Source: Tetrapyrgos nigripes (taxonomy: Eukaryota; Basidiomycota; Agaricomycetes; Agaricales; Campanellaceae). From it: 64,000 nt of DNA. The stretch's first letter is position 1; every line of letters begins with the position of its first letter. Under the pieces are notes generated by a model. It was not told where the DNA came from and searched no databases. It saw nothing but the letters and a program-made list of their open reading frames with translations. The DNA lies in NCBI GenBank assembly GCA_013368315.1, contig JAACJM010000012.1, forward strand, positions 372,001 through 436,000, given 5' to 3'. A program made the translations under genes and the position numbers. Of the stretch, positions 11,767 to 23,751 are shown piece by piece.

Positions 11767-13542
11767 TTATACAATGTATTGTTTCAGCTTCTGCAGTCTT
11801 TCTGCAGCCTTGTGAAGAGTGTCTACGTCTTTGCAAAATGCAAATCTTGCGTAAACTTCTCCAATGTTAGCATGTTCCTCACAATAGAACTAGGGAGAAA
11901 GTTTAGTCATAATATTGACAAGTTGGGTGTAGCAAGTACTTCACCTCGCTGACAGGAATAGAAGAAACTCCAACTTCTACAGCTATGAACCAGCATGCTC
12001 TATTACATGTTCAGGGGCAGCTCTTTGAGCGAGACAAAGACGTTACTCACCGGAAATCACGTCCCCGACCCAACACACTCTCAGGGAAGGGGTAATCCTC
12101 GGGGAACTTGACTCTCGAGATATCCTGCAATATCCCATCAGGAGGGTGACAACGCAAATAAAGCTTCCGCTTACCAAAAGAACGAAATAGCTCCCGTCAG
12201 GCATGGTGTAAGGCAATCCAAGGTTGTCGAATGCTTCCGTGAGCACCGCTCGCCTCTCGGCGTACTCATCAGTTTGTTTCTGGAAGAACCCTCTCTCTTG
12301 CACTTGTTCCAGACCAGCGGCAGCAGCTTCTTGGAGAGGTGAATTGGAACAGAATACGATACGGGTCGTAGCGGCCAGAGTGGGTTTGATGATGTACTCT
12401 GGGCCTATGAGCCAGCCTACTCTCCATCCAGTTGCAGCGAAACTTTCTGTGTGATTCCATGAGTTGGTACAGGTGTTTCTGTGTATGAAAAAGTTGTACG
12501 TACTACCAGCAGAACCCACGGTGACCGTACGGTCCCACATCCCGGGTAGTGTTGCGATACGGACGTGCTCCTTTCCGTCAAATACTAAGCAATCGTACTA
12601 AAGGATCGCTATTAATAATTTATCCGGGAGATGTAAGGATTGAGGCGTACCACTTCATCAGCCATTACAATCAGATTGAATTCTTCCGCTATGGCAGCAA
12701 TGGTTTCCAGTTCTTCCCTTGTGAATACCTTGCCAACGGGATTGTGGGGGGTGTTGACAATGATCATCTTTGTTCGTGAGGTGACTGCAGCTCTGAGGTG
12801 GATACGCGTTGGTGAGGTAACGGGATAGCACTTAGGGAAACTCACCTGAGTTCTGCAGGATCTATCTTCCATTCATTGCTGCTAAACTTCCCAGTAGCGT
12901 GGGCAGGGGGATGAAGAGGGACATAGACAGGTTTACCGCCGTTGAAGGTGATGGAAGGAAGGTATTGATCGAAAAAGGGTTCAAAGCAGATAACTTCGTC
13001 TCCTTGTTCCAAGAAAGCAGTGAAAACGGAGTATTGACCTTGGAGGACAGTTGAGCATTGATCAAGGGCACAGGAAGAATGACATACCTTCGTTAGCACC
13101 ACTGGTAACCAAAATCTCAGTCTCGACATTGAGATCCCTGTGTAGCTGAGGACTATAAACCTTCTTGATAGCTTCTCTGAGACGGATACGGCCTTTCGGA
13201 TGAGAGTAGTGGTTCGCGGTCACGGAATTGAGGGCTTGTTCGGCAGCTTCTGTTACCCATTTCGGTGGCGCAAAGTTCATGTAACCTTGTCCAAGGTTGA
13301 TACAGTCTGCCGGCAGATTAGCAACACTTTGAGAGGTATAGGATTAGTGCATGAGATCAGATGCGGTCGGAAGACGAGTAGTACTTGTAGATAGACCAGA
13401 CGTCTTGTGCGAGGGCTCGGCCTTCTTCTAAACGCGATGAGAAGGGAACGAGATTTGAACGATCTCTTGGTGTCTGGGTAACCATTGCTCTAGTCAGACG
13501 CGAAGACTGGAAAAAGCGAGTTAAGGGGCGGAAAGATGGCAT
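11767..13542 (-). CDS. BNA3: Kynurenine/glutamine aminotransferase, class I/II PLP enzyme
   Basis: This enzyme family transaminates kynurenine (to kynurenic acid) and related amino acids with PLP. The start is the ATG at 13542; the in-frame TTG at 13557 was rejected. The first 25 residues are rich in Arg, Ser and Phe (PSFRPLTRFFQSSRLTRAM) and look like a mitochondrial presequence. Conserved blocks are NLGQGYMNFAPPKWV, HYSHPKGRIRLREAI, VTSGANEG, TPHNPVGKVF, VMADEVYDCLVF and GSAGKSFAATGWRVGWL. The PLP lysine codon is split by an intron (A | AA) near 12450-12500. The C-terminus has DFRACWFIAVEVGVSSIPVS and ends at KLKQYIV. All visible splice phases agree. The family is certain; the substrate is inferred. 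It is divergent from the FYVE/RING gene, and its upstream region carries the tandem repeat described separately. Confidence 0.88.
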
Positions 13543-13849
13543 CAACCTCCATCCCAATCGCGACTTTTTATATTTCTCAGTTCAGCCGCGGCCTTCCGTG
13601 TAGGACTTTCATTCGTCGATACTTATAAACCTTATCAAAGCAAAGTAAGGTAAAAGGTATAGATCGTTCATCAAAACGAGTAAAATATACAAATACAACA
13701 CAAAGAAATACATTCAACCTCCATCCCAATGGCGACTTTTAATGTGTCTCAGCTCAGCCGACCGTGTAAGACTTTCCTTCGTCGATAGGAGGACGTAGAT
13801 CTTATCAAAGCAAAGTAAAAACGAGTAAAATACACAAAGAAATACATTC
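13543..13849. repeat. Imperfect tandem duplication in a divergent promoter
   Basis: Two direct copies are adjacent: 13543-13714 (172 bp) and 13715-13849 (135 bp). Both begin CAACCTCCATCCCAAT and end AAGAAATACATTC. The second lacks internal stretches, mainly around the AAGGTAAAAGGTATAG part. The unit starts directly upstream of the aminotransferase ATG, so the duplication doubles its proximal promoter or 5' leader. Confidence 0.85.
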
Positions 13850-13932
13850 GCAATTGCGTTTCTTCCGGAGCACCCGGAGGCACGGATTCGGCTCCTTTTT
13901 CTGTTACATAAGGCTACAAGGTCTTGTCCTCC

Positions 13933-16900
13933 ATGAGTGGGCTCGGGACCATTGAAGAGTAATTATCTTTCCTCTCTCTCTCTCTTTCTTCTGCCTCTCA
14001 CTCCATCTTTTCTGTAGGTCAGATTCCCAGCTGTCCAATGACGATGCATCCGAGGATTTTGTGTACCCCAATGGAGACAGTCAGCTGAACCACAAGGACG
14101 AAGAGGAGGAAGAGTTTGTTTACCCGGGATCATCATCTCAACCCTCAGAAGACACAGATGAACCAGCACCAGTTCCAACGCCTGCCCAACCTCGCCCCTC
14201 TCCAGCACAACTCGAATCTCTTTATGCTGCCGTCTCTTCCGGTGACCTTGCACTTCTGAAAAAGCTGTTTCGCAATGCTTTGGAATCAAACCACGTAGAA
14301 TCCTTCAGCCTGTCAAACGAAGCGTCAGCCCGTACTGGTTTGACCGCTCTCCATGCCGCGGCGAGTAGGGGTTATCTGGATATTGTTCAATGGTGTAAGT
14401 TTGCAAGTCACACGATCTTTGGCACTCTAACGACGGTTTTCTTATAGTGGTTGAAGAATGTGGTGCCATCACTGATATGGAGGATAAGGAAGGAGAGGCA
14501 TGTACACGTCAATTCTTCTTAATTCTGTTTTTGACGCGACAGCACTACGTAGACTGCTTTACACAAAGCTGCTCTGAATGGGCACCTTCACGTCATCAAG
14601 TATCTGTTACCTGATAAGGCAGACGTCCATGTACGAGATGCAGATGGTTGGACAGCTCTACACAACGCGTGCTCAAAGGTATAGTCACCATTCCTTCCAT
14701 CCTGCCTCAGCTCAAAACTAACAATATGCAGGGATATCTTGACATTGTAAGATGGTTGTGTGAGCATGGTGGAGCTACCACTGAGGTCGCGGGGGCTCGT
14801 GGGGTTGATGCACGCAGTAAGGGCGGTTGGACCCCGCTTAGTGAGTACTGAAATCATGCTCGCGTCACCTGCACTAACTCTGCGAACAGTGAATGCTGCA
14901 TCCAAGGGACATCTTCCTGTTGTCCTGTATCTCCTCAGTAAACAAAAAGCAAACCCTCTGATTAGAAATAATTGGGGCGAGACGGCCTACGACGCTGCTG
15001 CAGCGGTCTTTGAAGTCTGGATATGCGAGGTAGTTTGAGTCTTTTCACAGCTGTAATGTTCATCTCAACATTTATTTACAGGCGTTGCAAAAAGCTGAAG
15101 CTGAACAATGGCGAGGAACAACTGTTCCTTACAATCCTCTTTCAGTGCACACTACCGTGCCACTAGTTCTATATGAGAATAATAGGTTGGACACTCGTCT
15201 TAAAACGCTTGCAGTCTCTGGTGGTAGACCCAAGTTTTCGGCGTCAGGCTTAGGAAGACATGGACGACGCGCACCGTTTGAACTGCGATTGCTCGCGCAA
15301 GAAGAAGCTGGCGGTCAGCTAGTACCGGCCTGGCGCAGTGATGTACAATTACCTCTGAGAGATAGTCCGTGGGTCTTACCTCGACCGGGATCTACTCACT
15401 TGGAAGGTGCAGAAAGAAGTCATTTCTGGCTGTAAGTCATCTCACATCTCCCCTAATCTAGTTGGCTGATAGAAGTAACAAGCTCGGACTGGACGCTTGA
15501 CGTGACCCATCCCGGTGTAGATGCGGAGGAAGGTTGGCAATACGCACACCACTTTGATGATCCTGATGATCAATGGACCGCGGATATGCCTCCTCAACTC
15601 GAGCGATTATTGACCGGCGGTGTAACACTCTCTCCTAACTTGGGTCAACCGTCTTCGAGGCGTTCTCCTCAACCAGCGACTTGGGTTCGTCGTCGGAGAT
15701 GGGTCCGCGTCATGCGCCGTAGATTGGATATACCTCCTTTACCCTTCCTCCTACCTGACGGAAGCATGTACCACATCGGTCCAGATGGCAACTTGATTCC
15801 GTACAGCGAGAATTCGGCTGACAATCACACCGAAAGTGAAGGTCAAGAACTCGGTGCCATGTCTTCGAATTTCTTCTCCATGGCCGAAGATTATGTTGGG
15901 CGGGCCCGATACCTTGTCGGATCACAAACAGACTCCGGGACGTTGAATTTATCTGCCATCGAGGCTCGCAGGGCTATTGCGAAACTAGAACGTGCTACAA
16001 CTGAACTGAGACAAGGGATTCTTGGTAAGTCTGATACTCGTACTTTGCTCGAAGAATTATCGAATTTGAATACCATCGCAGCTGACGAAGATCTGGAACG
16101 CAAGACTCAGGCCGAGGTACTTTTGAACGCCTACAGCCGCGAGCTAGAACGTCGCAGACTCGCTGCTGGTGCACAAGGACTTTTGATTTCCGGAGATGGT
16201 GTGTACGCTTATCCCGGACGTTCGACACCCAATTGACCCACTTTAACGTCTTATAGATGCCGATGTCGATCTCGACGGCGATGACTCAGACGAAGAATTT
16301 CACTATCCCGGTGCTTCTCCCCGCGCATCATCTATCCGTCCAACACTACGAGCTGCGTCAATATCTTCAGGCTCTACGGACTATTTCAGTAGACCTGAAA
16401 CTGTACGTCAACCGACTGATCTGACGCCTCAGTTGTCGCAAGCACCAGACTTCCGCGTTCCAACCCATGAAGCACCTCAGAAAGTTACTCGCTGGACAAC
16501 ACCTAGTCCACATCAAATTCATCAGTGGGAAAGGGACGAAGATGTTTCTCAGTGCCGTGATTGCCACAGGCGTTTCAACTTTATTACTCGTCGAGTAAGT
16601 TCCTCCAAATATTGCCTTTATCCTCATTACTGACATACTTTTTCATTGCAGCACGTAGGTTTTTTACCAGTTCTACTGCAAATTGTCCTAAATGTTCATC
16701 CATTTCTAGCATTGCCGAAGATGTGGCAGGATATTCTGCGACCGATGCTCATCGTTCAGAGCTCTCCTAGATCCTTCTGACATTGTACATGAGCCAGGAT
16801 ACATTCCGAACGGTGGCGCATCATCCAGTTCCCAGCGTGTCTGCCAGAACTGTTTCGAGGAAGTCAACGGGACACTGCCTGGTCGTGTCGCTGGCATAAG

Positions 16901-17395
16901 GGCCGGATCGATGGAGCGGGTATTTGTTGATCAAGAGAGGTTGAACGTCCCTGGTCATCTCACCAGAAGACAGTCTAGTTCACAATTAAGTGATCTTGCA
17001 GAGTGAGTTGCTCATCCTAGTTTGTGACTTGAGAGCTCATTCCCTCTTCCTCAGATGCCCGGTTTGCAATACAAACCTCGACCATGTGGGAGGAGCCACT
17101 GAACAGGAAGCCCACGTCAAAAATTGTCTAGAGGGTGGTGCAGGGACCACTCCGCAGGCTGCAAAATATCTTGTCTACAAGCTACCCTCTGAAAGTGCCC
17201 TGATTGGTGTGGAATGCGTCATCTGCTTGGAAGAGTTTGTGAAAGGTATGTAGCCGATTGTTTATGAGACAGTTTCTGCTGACATTCTTGCTAGGCTCTA
17301 TGGTTGCACGTCTCTCTTGCTTCTGCAGTTTCCATAATGCATGTCTTTCCTCCTGGCTTCAACGAGGGAAAAACTGCCCTGTCCATGCGCGCTAA
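13933..17395 (+). CDS. Ankyrin-dysferlin-FYVE-RING E3 ubiquitin ligase
   Basis: The start is ATG 13933 in a 26-nt first exon, spliced to 14018. The domains in order are an acidic N-terminus, then about four ankyrin repeats (TGLTALHAAASRGYLDIVQW, ETALHKAALNGHLHVIKYLL, GWTALHNACSKGYLDIVRWL and one more). Next is a peroxin/dysferlin-type unit (GVDAEEGWQYAHHF, then WVRRRRWVR). A helical segment precedes a FYVE finger (WERDEDVSQCRDC, RRHHCRRCG, RVCQNC). A C-terminal RING begins CVICLEEF and ends in CPVH, with His as last zinc ligand as in ZNRF-type RINGs. FYVE fingers bind PI3P on endosomes, so the product is likely an endosomal or vacuolar ubiquitin ligase related to Pib1. Two splicing oddities, a GC-AG intron at 14498-14552 and a 3-nt exon at 16652-16654, are given as findings. 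Its first intron has a CT-rich tract near 13973-13990. Confidence 0.85.
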
Positions 17396-17499
17396 AAGTT
17401 CGCTTTCGTACACATTTCGGAGGATAAAAAAGACTTGCTACACGTTCTGCTATGCCTAGCCTATGATACATTCATTCTATTTACGGATTACAGTGGATA

Positions 17500-18483
17500 T
17501 CAGTCCCCATCATCTCTTGGTTCATAGAAGGTACTATAGTGCATCTTCCCTGGATCAACCACCCGGATTACGTTCGAAAGATCCTCGTCCGAGTCAGGCT
17601 CTACGATGTCCTGACCCTTCCGTCCGTCATCTTGATCGTCCTCAAACCAGTTGGCAGGATCTTCATCCCCTTCATCCGAATCGTCTTCCAGGTCTGATTC
17701 CGTTGGCTTGTAGTTCCTTTAGACATGATGTATATCAGTATCGATGACGGAATAAGCGGAAGTAAAAAATACACACATGAAAGCCCAAATCCTAGCTTCT
17801 CGTTCTGCTCGGCTCATAACTTCACCAGGAGTGGGGTACCCGTACTGCCTTCTCTTCTCTTCAATACGCTGCCGTTTGGCCAAATCCTGCGCATGAGCAC
17901 GTTGCTCTATTTCGATAGCTTCCTGTAGATTAAGTGAACCAATTGTTGTATGGCCGACAGAAGCATCCTAAAACAAGATGAGTGAGCAACAACCAGATGC
18001 TGGTAAAGAACAAGAGGGCATACAAAATTCGCCAATGCTCTTTGCTTCGCAGCAATTGCCCGAGGAAATTGAGGTTTCGGATCGACTTGAATATCATTCT
18101 CGCCTACAATCCTGGTATTCTTGAGTCCGGTGTTGATTGCGTCCATTCCACGGATTTCTACTAGTTCATGTTCAATTTGTTCTTGTTCGTTGGTGATTCT
18201 GTCGACGTAGGATGAAGTTGATGCACCTCTGTGGTGTAGAGGTAAATAGATTAGTTTCGGTTAATACGTCAGACAGATAAGGTATGAGATGTGCGTACGG
18301 TTCAGCGAGCAGTTTGGTATTCTTCTCGTACAAATCCTGTAGCTCTCGAACAGACATATCACTGATGGGTCGGTGCTTGGGTCTTGGAGCTGCACGGAAG
18401 CCTGGAGGAACTGCCGGGTTCCGACGGTGAGGGGATATCCGCCTATGGCTATTGCGAATAGGTGATGTCGACGGTGAACTCAT
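17500..18483 (-). CDS. Conserved hypothetical coiled-coil protein
   Basis: The start is ATG 18483 and the stop is at 17500-17502, with four exons joined in phase. The N-terminus is basic and rich in Ser, Pro and Arg (SPIRNSHRRISPHRR). A helical stretch with MSVRELQDLYEKNTKLLAEP and SSYVDRITNEQEQIEHEL follows. A second charged helix contains RAHAQDLAKRQRIEEKRR, and the C-terminus is acidic (SDLEDDSDEGDEDPANWF). I do not recognise the family. It looks like a small, mostly helical nuclear or structural protein. It converges on the FYVE/RING gene (105 bp between the stops) and is co-oriented with PI31. Confidence 0.7.
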
Positions 18484-18758
18484 GTTGGGTTGGATAGTCT
18501 TGCTCTTGTTGTTCTTCTGAGGGTAGGGTGGATAAAGTGGGACGGATTTCGACTCGCTTTTTATATGTGAGTGGATTGCCTTTTTAGGCAATCAATGGAA
18601 AAGCACGGCTCGTGGACAGCTTAGGAATTTGAAAGCTTTGGAAGCTTATACGAGGCCAGAGCCTGCCAGGCACGTGTCATCTTCATTGTTACAATTTATA
18701 GTACACAGTGAAAACTACAACAGCAACCATATACAAGTACATGGGTCCTTCTTCTCGT

Positions 18759-19892
18759 TTACATGTACATATCACCCTGTTTAGGAAGTTTGGGGTCAGC
18801 CGCTGGAAAGGAAAGAGGAAGAGTCAGAGTCGACGTACGGCACCGGGGGGCATGAATTCATCATTGTCAGGATCCCTAGTGTTCCCTCTACCGGGAAATT
18901 ACCGCCTCGCGGGCCCAGATTACCAGGGAAGACAGGCCCAACTGGGTCAAATCGAGCGCCTGGAGGCGCGCCCATCGGTGGCAGGAACCCATCACCACCC
19001 CAGGGACCACGAGGAGCGATGCCTTGCCCTCGACCACCAAATATTGGATGGTTAGGACCAACAAACATACCATCGCCACCGTCTGGAGGGAACAATGGCG
19101 GAGGTGCAAATGAGCCACCTGGGGTAGGATCCAGGTCTCTCCTGCCTATCTGAAGGGGATTTCCAGATGGGATGTGGGAGGGTAAACGGTATGGATACTC
19201 TTCATCAGGGTCATAGCGTGGAATCTGGGGTTGTGCAGGCGGCGGTCTGTTGTTTGAAGCGTCTGGTTGCTGATTGTTGGTGTTGGTAGAGGTCGTCATA
19301 GTCTCTTCTACCTCTTCTGAATATCCATCTTTCCGTAGGCCTGGCAAGAGTTTCTGGATGATTTTCAATTTGTACTGACTGACGAAATCGACGACACGGT
19401 TCGACGAGATGAAACAATGGACCAAAGGAGGATCATTTCCTGCAGCGTCGTGCGGAAAGGCGGAAGGTGAGACAAAGTCATTGGTGGACAGATCCAGAGA
19501 CGTGGCTTTATCACTCTTGAACAGAATTAGTAGCTTTACAAGACCCGTAAGTAAAAAGATAAACATACTTCAGCAGCGATAGCGTTGAAGACTGTGCGAG
19601 AACCAAGCTTGGATATTTTGATGATAAACTCGAGACTGCTCTGATCGTGTTTGTAACGGAAGGTGTAGCTTCCTGGACCATTCTTATTCCACTCGGCAGG
19701 TAAAACGTTACTCGAGTCATGAGACACGGAAGAGGCGTCGTCCACAGCAATGAGACGAAAAGCAAGGGCAGACAAAATGGAGTGAGATAGAGCAGCTAGA
19801 CCATCCTGAGGAGACTTGAGCTTCTTGTCTGACTGAGGAAGGAGAGTAGGGAGTAGAGAAATGAGTGCAGAGCAGTCGAGGATGTTGGCCAT
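18759..19892 (-). CDS. PI31-like proteasome regulator (possible frameshift)
   Basis: Exons are 19892..19569, 19515..18839 and 18776..18759. The N-terminal half has the FP-type fold signature: DGLAALSHSILSALAFRLI, PAEWNKNGPGSYTFRYKH, and later VSQYKLKIIQKLLPGL. The Gly/Pro-rich C-terminal half contains GGMFVGPNHPIFG-like and GARFDPVGPVFPG blocks typical of PI31. The last exon (18 nt) yields GDMYM, the family's conserved C-terminus that contacts the proteasome. The stretch DPDNDEFMPPGA, expected just before it, lies in a frame shifted by one base from GARFDPVG, so the reading is broken near 18897. This is either a one-base deletion or assembly error, or a 38-bp intron. The start is ATG 19892. 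It is divergent from PRP5, 54 bp away. Confidence 0.8.
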
Positions 19893-19946
19893 CAAGCTGA
19901 GGATGATTACCTAAGCCCAAAGCTCTTTCTTTCTCTTCTTCCGGTC

Positions 19947-22900
19947 ATGGTTCGCAGGGACAGGTCGTATTCTCCCGAACAGTCCAATAAAAGGGTAAGA
20001 CAGTCTTATCGTTCTTCACCTCGGTCTCCGTCGCCGACCAGGCGCAGTACCCAGAGGCTCAGCCATAAATCCAGACATGACGACGATTGGGACCGGGATT
20101 GGGATAGAAGGGACAGAGACCGTGACCGCTACAGAGATGACAGATATAGAGATGATAGAAGAAGAGACGACAGGAGGGACAGAGACAGAGACAGAGACAG
20201 GGATAGAGACAGGGAGAGGGATAGAGACGAGCGGCGTCGTTCACGTTCCAAAGAACGTCGTGCTTCACCACCACGTTCCGAGAAGCCTGCGGAGAAGGCT
20301 GCTCCCACTCCTCCGCCCCCAGAGGATGAAGCCATAAGGAAGAAGCGTGAAAAATACGAAGCTTGGAAGAAGGAACGAGAAGGAAAGAAAGCTCTCGGTG
20401 AAGCAAAGGCCAAAGCTATGGCACTTGCAGGAAAGTCAGGACCAGGTATGTCATTCTTCCTCTATAGTCTAATACACGATTTCACATACTTGATTTAATG
20501 CCGCAGTCACCACTACTTCAACAACCCCTGCAACAACAGAAGCTGCCCCTCCTGGTCAACTCAACCGTTCCGCCCTTGGAGGTCTTGGTCTGAAGGGTCT
20601 TCCACTCAAACCCGAGTTCAAGGCTAAAATGACTGCCGCTAGTATGGACGATGTGGTTGAGACAAAGCGCAAGTTGGAGAAGCTGGAAGATATGCCGGCT
20701 ATCGACATGACCATGAAGGAAGGAGAGGCTAGCGTTGGGGATCTCGAGAATGACGACGACGACGACGAAGAGGCTAACCGAATGGACCAGGCTATGAAAA
20801 AGAAGCAGGAGAACCCTATGGAAGTCGACGAAGACGACGAGATCGACCCTTTGGACGTGTTTATGAGTGGTGTCAAGGAGGAGGTGAAGAAGGTGAACAT
20901 GGACGACGTGAAGAGGACTGGCGGTTCTCGTCTGAGCAAACGTCTTGACCAAGGAGATGATGACATGGAAGAGGTTGCTGAGAACGGTCCCGACGAACTT
21001 GATGCTACCGACCTCAATCCAGAGGACATTCTTGCTCTCGCAGCCAAGAAAGCCAAAAAGAAGGAACTTGCTGCTGTTGACCATACTCGCGTCAACTACG
21101 AGCCCTTCCGGAAAGAGTTCTATATACCCCCTCCCGACATCGCTGCTATGACCGACGAGGAAGCAGACCTTTTGAGATTGGAGCTGGATGGTATCAAGAT
21201 TCGTGGAGTGGACTGCCCTAGACCAGTCACGAAATGGAGTCATTTTGGATTACCTGCGAGTTGGTGAGTCTCTGTTGATGTATCCAGTCCGTCCTCACTA
21301 ATGAAATTTCTAGTCTGGACGTCATTAAAAGGCTCAACTACACCGCTCCTACTTCCATTCAAGCTCAGGCTATACCTGCCGTCATGTCTGGCCGTGATGT
21401 GATTGGTGTAGCGAAAACTGGTTCCGGCAAAACAATTGCGTTCCTTCTACCTTTGTTCAGGCATATAAAGGATCAACGACCCCTAGAACCTATGGAAGGG
21501 CCTGTCGCTATCGTGATGACTCCAACGCGTGAATTGGCTGTTCAGATTCATAAAGAGTGTAAACCTTTCTTGAAAGTCTTGAACCTAAGGGTGAGTGCCA
21601 ATAAGATCTGTAATCTCCAATTTTACTGAGAAAGCTTTATTCAGGCTGTTTGTGCTTATGGCGGTTCACCCATCAAAGACCAGATCGCAGAATTAAAGAA
21701 GGGTGCTGAAATCATCGTCTGCACCCCTGGCCGTATGATTGACCTTTTAACCGCCAACTCTGGTCGTGTCACAAATTTGAAGCGAGTGACATACGTTGTT
21801 CTTGACGAAGCCGACCGTATGTTTGACATGGGTTTTGAACCCCAGGTTATGAAGATTGTCAACAATATACGGCCCGACAGACAAACAGTCCTCTTCTCCG
21901 CCACCTTCCCGAAACAAATGGACTCCCTTGCCCGAAAAATCCTTCGCAAACCCCTCGAAATTACTGTCGGTGGCCGGTCTGTTGTTGCTGCAGAAATCGA
22001 ACAACTCGTCGAAGTGCGTGCTGAAGAAACGAAGTTCACGAGGTTGTTGGAGATCCTGGGACAGATGTACAATGAAGACCCCGAGTGCCGGACTCTTATC
22101 TTCGTTGATAGACAGGAAGCAGCGGATAATCTGCTCAGAGAGTTGATGAGGAAAGGCTATCTTTGCATGTCCTTACACGGTGGCAAAGATCAGGTGGATC
22201 GGGATTCTACCATTGCCGACTTCAAGTCGGGTGTCGTCCCAATTGTCATTGCTACCTCCGTTGCAGCGAGAGGTTTGGACGTCAAGCAGCTAAGACTCGT
22301 CATCAACTACGATGCCCCGAACCACATGGAAGACTATGTTCATCGTGCTGGGCGAACTGGACGGGCGGGTAACAAAGGAACATGCGTGACGTTTATTACA
22401 CCTGAGCAGGATAGATACTCGGTTGACATCTATCGTGCACTGAAGGCTAGTAACGCTGCTGTTCCCAAGAAGCTAGAGGATTTGGCCAATGGTAAGTCGT
22501 GCGATATTTCCTATAGGTGCCTTACGCTCAACATCTTCCTTTTAGGCTTCCTTGAAAAACTCAAGTCAGGCAAAGCACAGGCTGCTGGCTCCGGATTTGG
22601 AGGCAAAGGTCTTGACAGGCTGGACAAGGAACGAGATGCTAGAGAAAAGGCTGAAAGGAAGGCATACGGCGAGCCCGAAGAAGAAAAGGCGGCTGCGACA
22701 GAAGAAACCACGGCTAAGCCAACGAAAGACAGCGACGACATGACATTTGGCAACTTCAAGGTCGAAATCAAGCGTGGTCCAGCTCCCGATTCTTCAAAGG
22801 GTATCCTGGGTGTTGGAGCCGCTGCTGTCGCTGCCCGCCGTTTGGCTCATGCCAAGGAAGAGGAGCGTCTGCAGAGTCAGATGCGTGCAGCCGAAGAAGC

Positions 22901-23488
22901 AGCAGCAAGAGCAGGCAAGGATACAGCAGCGCACAAGCAAGCCTTGTCTGTTGTTGCCAAACTTAACGCTCAGTCACGAGCTTCGAAACTCGTCCTCCAA
23001 TCACAGATACAAGCCGAGAGTGCTGGGATTAACATTACGGATCGTAAAGTCAATCCCGACTCGACTGACTTCCACGCTATCATTCCTATCAATGACTATC
23101 CTCAGAAGGCAAGGTGGCGTGTCACAAACAAGGAGACGATGGTTCAGGTAAGTTGTTTTATCTGCGTACTACTGCGACATTTAATCAATCCTTGGTCTCA
23201 CAGCTTATCGACATGACCGGTGCATCCGTCACAAACAAGGGAATTTACTACGAGTCCGGGAAAGAGCCCCCTCCGGAAGGACCACCAAAGCTCCATCTTC
23301 TGGTCGAGTCGAACGAAGAATACAGGGTAAGTCGTTTATCAGTCTTCTTCAATCTGATATTGACAAACGCGAAATAGGTGGAGCAAGCTGTGCGGGAAAT
23401 CAAACGGCTACTCATCGAAGCTTCTGCAGCTGCATTGCAAGCCGAGATGCGGAATCCCACCGCAACAGGAAGATACAGTGTACTCTAG
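19947..23488 (+). CDS. PRP5: DEAD-box RNA helicase Prp5/DDX46 (pre-mRNA splicing)
   Basis: The model is 19947..20445, 20507..21263, 21314..21590, 21645..22491, 22546..23147, 23204..23326, 23378..23488 (3216 nt, 1071 aa). Prp5 remodels U2 snRNP at branch-site recognition. The N-terminus is an RS/RD-rich tail, encoded by a GACAGAGA-type simple repeat around 20105-20225. Acidic linkers, the conserved Prp5 block DPLDVFM and a [11 protein letters not shown] segment follow. The helicase core then shows [56 protein letters not shown] and [10 protein letters not shown]. The C-terminal extension with KH-like [13 protein letters not shown] also matches Prp5/DDX46. The start ATG lies 54 bp from that of PI31, so they share a very short bidirectional promoter. 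Confidence 0.95.
20105..20225 (+). repeat. Simple repeat coding for Arg-Asp/Arg-Glu dipeptides in PRP5
   Basis: Runs of GACAGAGA-type hexamers encode alternating R-D and R-E residues in the splicing-factor tail. The period-6 purine-rich tract is expected to vary in length between strains. Confidence 0.7.
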
Positions 23489-23751
23489 TAATACGGCCTG
23501 GTTCCTGGTATTCATACGTTATGACTGGCACCACTTATTCTCAGTATTGTAAAAAATAGTTAAACTAATGTCTCCGTCCCTGCTGAGGGATGCTATTGAT
23601 TGAGATGGACAATTCATACCAAGGTATGAAGCCAAAAAGTATTGCACACAAACTCACTACATACGACTTGATCTTTACTTCTTTAAGTTCTTCAACTTGG
23701 GTAACAGCGTCCACAAATTCTAGCAGCCTCTGCAATCGACAGTCCTTTGTC

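Noticed and set aside
13543..13557. Aminotransferase start at 13557 (MGWRLMPS)
   Set aside because: The codon there is TTG. The first in-frame ATG is at 13542.
14498..14510. GT donor inside GCATGTACACG for the ankyrin intron
   Set aside because: It adds four bases and destroys the ankyrin reading frame; the GC donor keeps it.
20059..21243. Long minus-strand ORFs opposite PRP5
   Set aside because: They mirror the acidic and RD-repeat coding strand of PRP5, are rich in Ser, Leu and Val for that reason, and show no motif.
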